This document shows, piece after piece, positions 55,015 to 62,483 of a DNA stretch of 64,000 nt. The stretch is taken from assembly GCF_000195295.1 (NCBI RefSeq), contig NC_015388.1:248001-312000 (forward strand), written 5' to 3'. This stretch comes from Desulfobacca acetoxidans DSM 11109. Lineage in GTDB: Bacteria; Desulfobacterota; Desulfobaccia; Desulfobaccales; Desulfobaccaceae. Below the pieces are notes generated by a model that saw only the letters and a list, made by a program, of their open reading frames with translations, did not search any database and was not told the DNA's origin. The position numbers and the translations under genes were made by a program. Each line of letters begins with the position of its first letter. The first letter of the stretch is position 1.

Positions 55015-56520
55015 TTAATCAGGGATATATTGATTTAGAATTGGTATTAAACTATTGGCAAATGCCGTTAGTCTCTGCTGAGCTTGATCAGTATTACCAT
55101 GGATGGGTATTGTTAACCGAATCAGAGAGCCATCGGTGCGCCGGCGGAGCAGGCCATCGTAAGCCATGAAAAATTTATTCAGGGTTTCGTCTACCAACCA
55201 CCGTCCTCGTTGCATAAACCAGTAGTAGACCAACAACTTGGTGCCTAAGCGGTCAGTTACCATCCAGTTGACCGGTTTTCCGGGTGCGATTTCAATGACC
55301 TTAGCCTGTGCTATCCGCCATCCGCTGGCCGTGAAGCATCCTTTGGGAGAATGAACGAAACCACCGGCTTTTTTTTGGGTTTCATAGTAGGCAATCCAAA
55401 GCGTAATGAGGTCACCCTCCGGGTCGGAAAATTCTGCATAGAGGTGAGCATGCGATTTGGTTAGCGCTACCATAGCAGGATCGATATAGGCGTGGTGACC
55501 CTGCCAGGTATCGATGTTCATGGGAAAATTTTCAAACCCCTTTTTCAACGGATAATTGGGAGCATGCGAGGCGCGTTGGGCTACCGGAGTACAGAGGAGA
55601 ATTACCCCCACTGCAGCAGCCGTATAAGACCACAGCGGCAAAGATTTTTTTGGCGGAGGCTGAATCTTATCCTCCTCGGGAGCCTGTTTAACCGAGGGAG
55701 GACTCAGCCGATTTAGCAGATAATTTACGACAGCAAGCATCACGAAGCAAAAAAGAAAAATGAGCCAGCCGGAAAAGGCATGCCAGAAACCTTCTACCAG
55801 AGCGGGAAAGATTCCCATTCCAGCAACCCGGAGACCATTGGCAAAAATAGTAGCCGGGATCAAGACAATCAGCAAGACCAGAACCTTCCAAGGCTTTCTC
55901 TGGTAAAAATAGCAATAGATAACTCCTAGGGCCAGCAAGGCCAGGATATAGCGCAGACCGCTGCAAGCATCGACAATCTGCATCTGGCGTAACCCAAGAT
56001 CAATAATATTTCCCTGCCGCAAAACGGGGATGCCGATCAGATGGAGAAAAAATGCCGCTAATTGTGAAGAAATCAACTGCAGAGGTAGGGTAAGTTTATT
56101 CGTTATCAGCTCGGGCAGCGGAATCATCAATAACAACAACAAAAGCGGAAATATGAGCAGACGCAGTAATCTCCAGCCCCCCACCAGCAGTAAAATCCCG
56201 CCGAGGCACACCACGAACGAGACCCGCGGGACATAAAGGTCTGCCGCCAGTTCCCCGATGATGCTCAGGCCTATCCCGGCCACAATAATTGCCAGACCCC
56301 ACCAGGATGGTCTCCAGGAGGTTCCCCGGATACGCGGCCATTTCTGATATACCAGATAAGCGCTCACCAAGGGAAGCAGGAGTCCGTAGGAATAATCATC
56401 ATTGTGAAATAAATATAAAAACATTCGGGACAGAATTGGCCAGTAAAACCAAATGGTAATCGCACCAAGGATTGCCAATGAGGAGAGAGGGTATACCGCA
56501 GAGCTTTTATTATTCTGCAT
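55015..56520 (-). CDS. Exosortase fused to EpsI domain (XrtD-like)
   Basis: A 501-residue membrane transpeptidase-like protein that should process C-terminal sorting signals of exported proteins. The N-terminal 270 residues contain about eight TM helices with the exosortase triad: Cys186 in VDACSGLRYI, Arg231 in NGLRVAG, His247 in GFWHAFSGW. After a charged linker and one TM (about 298-315), the EpsI domain follows (about 320-495: SPKGCFTASGWR, VYYWFMQRG). A single fused protein of this length resembles the VPLPA-CTERM exosortase XrtD. No target with such a tail is visible here. It overlaps the acetyltransferase gene by 11 nt. Confidence 0.88.
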   Translation of the reverse strand: MQNNKSSAVYPLSSLAILGAITIWFYWPILSRMFLYLFHNDDYSYGLLLPLVSAYLVYQKWPRIRGTSWRPSWWGLAIIVAGIGLSIIGELAADLYVPRVSFVVCLGGILLLVGGWRLLRLLIFPLLLLLLMIPLPELITNKLTLPLQLISSQLAAFFLHLIGIPVLRQGNIIDLGLRQMQIVDACSGLRYILALLALGVIYCYFYQRKPWKVLVLLIVLIPATIFANGLRVAGMGIFPALVEGFWHAFSGWLIFLFCFVMLAVVNYLLNRLSPPSVKQAPEEDKIQPPPKKSLPLWSYTAAAVGVILLCTPVAQRASHAPNYPLKKGFENFPMNIDTWQGHHAYIDPAMVALTKSHAHLYAEFSDPEGDLITLWIAYYETQKKAGGFVHSPKGCFTASGWRIAQAKVIEIAPGKPVNWMVTDRLGTKLLVYYWFMQRGRWLVDETLNKFFMAYDGLLRRRTDGSLIRLTIPIHGNTDQAQQRLTAFANSLIPILNQYIPD

Positions 56521-57181
56521 ACATGGCTACCTTAAAATGAGAAGAGTGGTTTTGTCTGATAATGCGCGCTGGCACGCCCACCGCGGTGCAATGCGCCGGG
56601 ATATCATCTATAACTACGGCGCCGGCGCCGATGGTAGCGTAGGCACCAATTGTTTTGCCAGGAATGATGATCGCCCCGGTCCCGATAAATGCGCCTTCCT
56701 CAATAGTGACATGGCCCGCTAGGTTGCAGCCGGGGGATATTTGGGCATAACTGTGAATGATATTATCGTGATCTATGGTGGCGCCGGTATTAAGAATAAC
56801 ATAATCTCCCAAAAGGGTTCCGGTATTAATGATAACCCCAGGGGCAATGAAATTTCCCATCCCCATCTGGATCCGGGGGGAGATGACGGTTAAAGGGTGG
56901 ATAGCATTGATAGGACCGTGATTGCAATGTTGCTGCACCATACTGGCAATCTTTTTCCGATCGTGATTATTGCCGATAGCCACAAAATATTCCAAGGACT
57001 TATCTGCTAAAATGGGCGCAGAATCGGAAATCCGCCCGAAAATCGGGTAACCGTGCAGGAAAACGCCCTGTAAATTCGGATCATCATCAAAAAAACCTAA
57101 AACATCCCTGCCGGCGGCCTCCAATATTTCCAGGCAGACCCGGGCATGTCCCGAAGCCCCGATGATAAGTACTTTACTCAT
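56510..57181 (-). CDS. NeuD/PglD-family sugar acetyltransferase
   Basis: A 223-residue enzyme predicted to acetylate the 4-amino group of a UDP-sugar. The N-terminal nucleotide-sugar binding domain has IIGASGHARVC (6-16). From about 100 the hexapeptide left-handed beta-helix begins (IAPGVIINTGTLLGDYVIL), with candidate catalytic His138 in TIDHDN, as in PglD. It sits between the FemAB-like gene and the exosortase, within reach of the 4,6-dehydratase and DegT aminotransferase, the other two steps to UDP-diacetylbacillosamine. It could act on another amino sugar. Confidence 0.83.
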   Translation of the reverse strand: MSKVLIIGASGHARVCLEILEAAGRDVLGFFDDDPNLQGVFLHGYPIFGRISDSAPILADKSLEYFVAIGNNHDRKKIASMVQQHCNHGPINAIHPLTVISPRIQMGMGNFIAPGVIINTGTLLGDYVILNTGATIDHDNIIHSYAQISPGCNLAGHVTIEEGAFIGTGAIIIPGKTIGAYATIGAGAVVIDDIPAHCTAVGVPARIIRQNHSSHFKVAMYAE

Positions 57182-57201
57182 AATTCCTGGTGAACCCTGA
57201 A

Positions 57202-58278
57202 TTATTGAGGAAAGCGATATAAGGGGAAAAAGACATCATGGCCCTGAAATTCTCCGGACGGAAAGCGAAGCTTGCATAGATAGTTATAATCATCAGAACG
57301 GTGAATGACACCAGATATACAATATTTTGTTTTTTTTGAAGAAAAAGATGACTTGAAGCAGGACAGGCTATCATTGGGTTGATATCCCCCCCCCAAATGA
57401 AGATATTTAAACCCCTGCTGCTTGGCCCAGAGAGCAACTTCATAGAGCAGTAGATTATTGCCAGCCAACTGCCTCATCTCAAACAATGAACCTGATAAAA
57501 AATAGTGAATATAGCTTCGACAAAATATAAAAATAGCTGAATTAATAATGTTATTTTTATAATATGCATGAAATAATGCATTGTTATTGTTCAATAATCT
57601 TCTTAAAGAATTAAACCAATTCTCAGAAAATTTATAATATTTGTGAGCTTTTAATCGATACATGGTCTTAATATATAATTCATAAAAATTTTTTAAATTG
57701 TCATAATTATCATCTTTTACAATTTTGATATTATTATTTATTGCCTTTCTAATTTTATTTCTACAAGTTGGTTCAAAATCTTTCCATATTGTATTGCTGT
57801 CGTTAGTTAAGTCAATGGTAACCGTTTCCCGTGATTGGGTTATTTTAATGTCTTGAGGCGCATATAATGCATTGTTTATGATTGGATGAAATCTGATAAA
57901 TTCTGAAACGATATGTTGACTCTGGCAGTAATTGTTAAAATAATTAGCAAATATTTCCATATTTACATTACTACTATTGCGCAGATACCCTCCGTAGCCA
58001 TACGGCGAAGCTATGTCAAAGTAATCGGCGATTGTGGTGTGAAAATTGTCGAGTTCTCCAATAGGCCGCTTCAAAAATGGGTAGATCGCCAGGTCCGACT
58101 CTGATTGATGGTAAACAAATAAATACGGCTTGCCATCACCGTGCAATTCAAAGAGGTGGGCGTATTCAGGGAAGAAAAAGATATCTATATCCTCAAAGGA
58201 ATCGCATATTGTCTGCCATTTTTGTCTTTCCAGAGGATTGTCGTACGCTAATATTTCCCAGTACGGCATTTGGTTCAT
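57202..58278 (-). CDS. FemAB-like GNAT-fold protein
   Basis: A 358-residue protein with the double GNAT layout of FemAB-like acyltransferases often found in exosortase loci. Seen: the N-terminal half (DIDIFFFPEYAHLFE, GYGGYLRNSS), the central TCRNKIRKAINNNI helix, and a C-terminal LLLYEVALWAKQQGFKYLHLGGGY block with GNAT strand features. No catalytic residue can be named. The AT-rich codon use differs from the flanking genes, so it may have entered by exchange. The start overlaps the stop of the DegT gene (ATGA at 58275-58278). The substrate could be an amino sugar in the repeat. Confidence 0.65.
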   Translation of the reverse strand: MNQMPYWEILAYDNPLERQKWQTICDSFEDIDIFFFPEYAHLFELHGDGKPYLFVYHQSESDLAIYPFLKRPIGELDNFHTTIADYFDIASPYGYGGYLRNSSNVNMEIFANYFNNYCQSQHIVSEFIRFHPIINNALYAPQDIKITQSRETVTIDLTNDSNTIWKDFEPTCRNKIRKAINNNIKIVKDDNYDNLKNFYELYIKTMYRLKAHKYYKFSENWFNSLRRLLNNNNALFHAYYKNNIINSAIFIFCRSYIHYFLSGSLFEMRQLAGNNLLLYEVALWAKQQGFKYLHLGGGYQPNDSLSCFKSSFSSKKTKYCISGVIHRSDDYNYLCKLRFPSGEFQGHDVFFPLYRFPQ

Positions 58279-59399
58279 TCGAGGATTGCTCGGCTTATTT
58301 TGATTACTTCAAAAACCATCGCTTGGGTCATATGCGAAAACAAAGGCAAAGCCAAACCTGAAGCCGCCGCCGCCTCAGTCACCGGCAACTTCCCCCGGTA
58401 GAATTGCCCCATCGTCTGATAGACCTTCTGCAGATGCAGGGCGGGAAAGAAATATTTTTTGGCCTGAATCTGATGCTCTTTGAGATATTGATAGACTTCA
58501 TCCCGACTGTGTTTGGCCTCCTGACCGTCTATAAAGATGGTAAAGTAGTTACCGGAGGATTGATACCCTTCCGGGGTTTCTTGAAACCTTACTCCTTTCA
58601 GCCCCTTGAGACCTTCCCGGTAGATCTGCATTAATTCTTGGCGACGTGATATCAGATGCTCTCGGTGGGCAAAGTTATAATAGGCGACAATAGCATCGAC
58701 TTCCGGGACACGGGCAGAAAGTCCCAGCCAAGCGATATCTTCGGCATCCGGAGTCTTCCCATAATCCCGCATCTGCCGGAGAGTTTGGGCTAATTCGGCA
58801 TTAGATGTAGTAACCAGTCCTCCCTCCATGGCGCTGATTACCTTAGTAGGACTCATAGAAAAAATCTCCGCTTCGCCAAAACTGCCGGCATATCGCCAGA
58901 CGCCGTTGCGGTCAAGATATCTGGACCCCAAACCCTGAGCAGAGTCATAGACCAGGTGTACGCCATGCTCCCTAGCAATCTCTGCAAAGGCTTCATAATC
59001 AGGGGGGCAGCCAAAGACATTCACCGGCATAAGCACCGACGTCCGGGGAGTGATAGCCTGCACCGCCTTTTCCGGGTCCAAGGTGTAGGCACCCGGGCTT
59101 ATATCGGCAAAGACTGGGATCAGATTATTCCAGACCGCCGCATGAGCCGTCGCTGTCCATGTGAAGGCCGGCATAATAGCTTCTCCCTCTACTTCCAAAG
59201 CTCGCAGCACCAACATTAAGCCTGCGGTGCACGATTGCATCATAATAACGTGGGGAATTTCCAGTTGTCGCTCAACCTCCGCCTCCAAACGCCGGGTAAA
59301 CTGACCGGTAGTTACCTGTCCGCTCTCCCAAGCCTGGCGAAAATCTCTGATGACGGCGTCCCAGTTCATAAGAGTCGGTTTAACAATAGGAATCATCAT
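58275..59399 (-). CDS. DegT/DnrJ/EryC1/StrS-family sugar aminotransferase
   Basis: A PLP-dependent transaminase of 374 residues that aminates a keto-sugar nucleotide. I start at ATG 59399, just after AAAAGAAG; an earlier TTG-type start at 59435 adds 12 residues. The PLP lysine is Lys186 in FSMSPTKVISAMEGG, and PLP-contacting Asp152 is in LVYDSAQGLGSR. It is most likely the PglE-like step between the dehydratase and the PglD-like acetyltransferase. It could also supply the missing amination for the WbpA/B/D branch. The gene is coupled to the FemAB-like gene downstream. Confidence 0.85.
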   Translation of the reverse strand: MMIPIVKPTLMNWDAVIRDFRQAWESGQVTTGQFTRRLEAEVERQLEIPHVIMMQSCTAGLMLVLRALEVEGEAIMPAFTWTATAHAAVWNNLIPVFADISPGAYTLDPEKAVQAITPRTSVLMPVNVFGCPPDYEAFAEIAREHGVHLVYDSAQGLGSRYLDRNGVWRYAGSFGEAEIFSMSPTKVISAMEGGLVTTSNAELAQTLRQMRDYGKTPDAEDIAWLGLSARVPEVDAIVAYYNFAHREHLISRRQELMQIYREGLKGLKGVRFQETPEGYQSSGNYFTIFIDGQEAKHSRDEVYQYLKEHQIQAKKYFFPALHLQKVYQTMGQFYRGKLPVTEAAAASGLALPLFSHMTQAMVFEVIKISRAILE

Positions 59400-59498
59400 A
59401 TTCTTCTTTTCGGCAAAGCTCGTTCTTAAAACCAATGATTATTAAAGTCGGCAAACCTGGCAGGGAAGAAAAATGCTGCACGGAAAATATGGCCTCGT

Positions 59499-60113
59499 TC
59501 AGGTCGCTGGCACTCTTGAAGGTCGAAAGTCATAGTTAATGCCGTCTGGTCCATAAAGACCTTCGCGGCGAATAACGGTTCCAATAGTACGGCCCAAAAT
59601 CTGGACATCTAATTTCAGAGACCAGTTGTCTACATACCAGATATCCAACTTAATCCGCTCCTCCCAAGGAATGGCGTTGCGCCCGTTAATTTGCGCCCAA
59701 CCGGTAATCCCTGGCTTCATTGCCAAACGCCTCCGCTGGAATGCATCGTAGGCTACAACCTGATAACGTAAAGTGGGACGCGGACCGATAATGCTCATTT
59801 CACCCCTTACAACATTGAAAAGTTGGGGAAGCTCATCCAGGCTGGTGTTACGCAAAATTTTACCTACCGCAGTAATACGGTCGTCATCTACCGCTATATT
59901 CAAACCCAGGCCTTTACTGGCGGCATTATCAACCATAGTGCGGAATTTATAGGAAGTAAAAGGTTTACCGTTTTTCCCGATCCGCTCCTGGCGGAAAAAA
60001 GCGGGACCGGCACTGTCAATTTTTATAATTCCGGCAATGATCCAAAAAATTGGACTTAAGAGAATGAGAGCACCCCAAGACAGGCAGAAGTCGATGAAAT
60101 TTTTGATTCTCAC
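59499..60113 (-). CDS. Initiating sugar-phosphate transferase (PglC-type)
   Basis: A 204-residue monotopic phosphoglycosyl transferase that attaches the first sugar phosphate to undecaprenyl phosphate. A single N-terminal membrane segment (about 10-31) is followed by [18 protein letters not shown] (43-60) and the catalytic Asp93-Glu94 pair in [11 protein letters not shown]. The GPRP and [12 protein letters not shown] motifs are intact. The small size fits PglC rather than the larger WbaP/WcaJ type. With the dehydratase, aminotransferase and acetyltransferase in the same locus, diacetylbacillosamine-phosphate is the expected substrate. Confidence 0.9.
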   Translation of the reverse strand: MRIKNFIDFCLSWGALILLSPIFWIIAGIIKIDSAGPAFFRQERIGKNGKPFTSYKFRTMVDNAASKGLGLNIAVDDDRITAVGKILRNTSLDELPQLFNVVRGEMSIIGPRPTLRYQVVAYDAFQRRRLAMKPGITGWAQINGRNAIPWEERIKLDIWYVDNWSLKLDVQILGRTIGTVIRREGLYGPDGINYDFRPSRVPAT

Positions 60114-60191
60114 AATATCTTTAACTCGGGCGAGAATTGATGATAATTAAAGATAAAAATGGGCAATTTCGACGATCTCGCGATGACGTGC

Positions 60192-61331
60192 TTAAGGTTT
60201 CTTCCACCATCGCCCCCACCAGGGTGTGGGTTTTTCCTGAACCGGTTCGCACTCCGCTACTTCTAATGTGTTTGGCGGCGCTGCAATTGGCTCGGAGGAT
60301 GGCAGTTCTGGCGCCCCTGGCTCCGTTCTGGCGAAGAATTGAGTTATAAGCGGAATCAAATGATTATTGATCTCCAATACCAGTCCTTCCAATCGGGTCA
60401 GCCGACCGGCTAAATCAGTGAGCTCAGATGACAAACGCTGACTGTTTCCCCCGGTCAACTCCCCTCCCTGAGTTGGGGGGGAACTCCCATCGTCCGTCGC
60501 CCTTCTACACCCTTCTTCATCCTCTCCTTCGAGGGTTCCTCCCTGTGAAGCCACCACAGTATCGATGAATTCGGCATCAAGTTCCTGCCGGCTCTCGGCA
60601 AATCCGGCTACTAAAGCCAGATCGCACCAAGCATTGATGCGTCTCGGCACCCCTCGGGTGTATTCGTAAATCCGATCAAGCGCCGCCTCGGTAAATATGC
60701 TGCTGCCGCCCGCCCGATGGATGCGAAATTTAATATATTCCCGAGTCTCAAGCCGTTCGAGGGGCCGCAGGTGATAGTGAACAGCAATCCGCTGAGCCAG
60801 TTGGCGGAGGCTGGGGTGCTTGAGCTTGTCCCGCAATCCGGGTTGGCCAACTAAAATAACCTGCAGGAGAGGGTCCTTACCGGTCTGCAGATTTGACAAG
60901 AGACGCAATTCCTCCAAGGCTTCGGGTCCCAGATTCTGGGCCTCATCTACCAACAGTACCACATGCTCGCGCCGGGCATAGGCTGAAACCAGAAATTGAT
61001 TAAAAGCGGCCAACCGGGCGGCTCGACTGCTAAACCTGCCGCGCACTTCAAATTCCTGCAATAACAATTCCAGGAGATCCTCAGCTCCCACCGAAGTCTG
61101 ATAAAGAACCCCCAGTCTATGGTTACCGCTATAATTTTTGAGCAAAGACTTGATCAGGGTTGTTTTGCCTGCGCCGATCTCTCCGGTAAGCACGACAAAT
61201 CCTACCTTTTGGCTAATCCCGTATTCCAAGTAAGCCTTGGCCAGCTTATGCTGGGGGCTGAGATAAAGGTAGTCAGGGTCGGGAATCAGATTGAACGGGC
61301 GTTCGCTTAATCCATAAAAAGCTTCATACAT
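60192..61331 (-). CDS. ExeA-like AAA ATPase of the exosortase/EPS locus
   Basis: A 379-residue AAA+ ATPase of the general-secretion ExeA type, common in exosortase loci. Walker A GEIGAGKTT lies at 50-58 and Walker B VVLLVDEAQ at 124-132, followed by SNLQTGKDPLLQVILVGQP (sensor-1 region) and RGVPRRINAWCD (sensor-2). The N-terminal FYGLSERPFNLIPDPDYLYLS is typical. After about 265 comes a low-complexity linker and a short coiled segment, ending in WWGRWWKKP. It starts 7 nt after the BY-kinase-like gene and probably assists export or chain control. Confidence 0.87.
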   Translation of the reverse strand: MYEAFYGLSERPFNLIPDPDYLYLSPQHKLAKAYLEYGISQKVGFVVLTGEIGAGKTTLIKSLLKNYSGNHRLGVLYQTSVGAEDLLELLLQEFEVRGRFSSRAARLAAFNQFLVSAYARREHVVLLVDEAQNLGPEALEELRLLSNLQTGKDPLLQVILVGQPGLRDKLKHPSLRQLAQRIAVHYHLRPLERLETREYIKFRIHRAGGSSIFTEAALDRIYEYTRGVPRRINAWCDLALVAGFAESRQELDAEFIDTVVASQGGTLEGEDEEGCRRATDDGSSPPTQGGELTGGNSQRLSSELTDLAGRLTRLEGLVLEINNHLIPLITQFFARTEPGAPELPSSEPIAAPPNTLEVAECEPVQEKPTPWWGRWWKKP

Positions 61332-61338
61332 AATAACA

Positions 61339-62247
61339 CTATCCGAAAATTCTAAATTTGGATTTCTTGGGCTCTCTTGATTGATAATAGTCGTAGTAAC
61401 TTCCCTGATCTTTTTTCTTAACTTTATTCAAAACTAGGCCTAACAGGTTAAAGTCTTTTAGCATCTCAATTCCTTGTTCTATCTGGTCGCATCTGGTGCG
61501 CCCCGCTTCCACTACCATAACTATGCAGTCCATCAGCGGCGCAAAAGCCAAGGCGTCAGCATACGACAATAAGGGTGGTAGATCAAACAGTACATAACGA
61601 TCTTCATAACAGTGCTTCAATTCTTGCACCAGATCCACCATCTGCGGCGATTTAATAAGTTCGGCAGCGTCACCTGTAGCCCTGCCCGCCGGTAAGACTA
61701 CCATTTTATCAATACCTTCAGGGTGAATCAATAATTCAGGAATAGGAATTCCGTCTTTAAGATAATCTACCAGTCCTCTTCGAGGTGAGAGTCCCAGGTA
61801 TCTATGTATGGTAGGATTTCTAAGATCAGTATCAACAAGTAATACTGTCTTATCGATTTCTTGGGCGATACTGATAGCTATATTGAGAGTAGTTAACGTT
61901 TTCCCTTCATTTAATTGCGGACTGGTAAACATAATTGTATTATAATTATTCTTTTTTGTTTTATGGATAATATGTGTCCGCAATAACTTATATTCCTCGG
62001 TAATATCAGGAAATTCATCTCCTACTATTATATAATTTTTAGCTAATAATTTCATATCAACCGGATATGTTTTGGTTGTCGTATAGCAAATATCTTTAAC
62101 CGGTCCGGCATAACCCACAGACCCTGCTACCGGCAGAGGCTTCCGGGAATTTTCAGCCCAAGGAGCTTTTATATCCTCTTCCACCTTAGGTTTATCCTTC
62201 TGGCGCGCCGCCTGAGCCCGTTCCAAAGCTTTATCGATAAAACTCAA
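61339..62247 (-). CDS. BY-kinase/CpsD-like tyrosine kinase domain
   Basis: A 302-residue cytoplasmic P-loop kinase of the capsule-regulating type. Walker A is in SPQLNEGKTLTT (109-120, Lys116), Walker A' in VLLVDTDLRNP (135-145), and Walker B in YVLFDLPPLL (218-227). The C-terminus has a tyrosine cluster SYYDYYQS (about 283-290), the likely autophosphorylation site. The N-terminal 90 residues (MSFIDKALERAQ) resemble those of XrtA-locus kinases. It acts with the upstream Wzz-type membrane protein to set polymer length. Confidence 0.87.
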   Translation of the reverse strand: MSFIDKALERAQAARQKDKPKVEEDIKAPWAENSRKPLPVAGSVGYAGPVKDICYTTTKTYPVDMKLLAKNYIIVGDEFPDITEEYKLLRTHIIHKTKKNNYNTIMFTSPQLNEGKTLTTLNIAISIAQEIDKTVLLVDTDLRNPTIHRYLGLSPRRGLVDYLKDGIPIPELLIHPEGIDKMVVLPAGRATGDAAELIKSPQMVDLVQELKHCYEDRYVLFDLPPLLSYADALAFAPLMDCIVMVVEAGRTRCDQIEQGIEMLKDFNLLGLVLNKVKKKDQGSYYDYYQSREPKKSKFRIFG

Positions 62248-62310
62248 GGTTTACCCCCCTGCAAAATGGAAATGCCTATATATCCTAATCCGATTAATTT
62301 GCCGGTAAAT

Positions 62311-62361
62311 CCAGATCTCCGAGTCTGGCGAGAAAAATATCGGTCAGACCAAGAGGTCTGA
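62311..62361 (+). repeat. Dispersed repeat family 3, copy 2
   Basis: CCAGATCTCCGAGTCTGG is followed by CGAGAAAAATATCGGTCAG and AGAGGTCTGA, matching 48761-48812 with scattered changes. It lies in the 236-nt gap between the Wzz and BY-kinase genes. Confidence 0.6.
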
Positions 62362-62426
62362 CTTACCGGATCTTCCATTATAATGCTCATTACCTGTCCG
62401 TCACCCGCGAACCCTGCGGATAGGCT

Positions 62427-62480
62427 GGCGGCAATTTGCCGGCTCCAATCCGTTTAACCCGGAACTCAAAACTTATTTTC
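62427..62480 (+). repeat. Dispersed intergenic repeat family 1, copy D
   Basis: Shares its first 20 bases (GGCGGCAATTTGCCGGCTCC) exactly with 16821-16840 and continues CCCGGAACTCAAAACTTATTTTC. It lies just past the stop of the Wzz gene (minus strand), so it could sit in that transcript's 3' end. Confidence 0.65.
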
Positions 62481-62483
62481 CTA

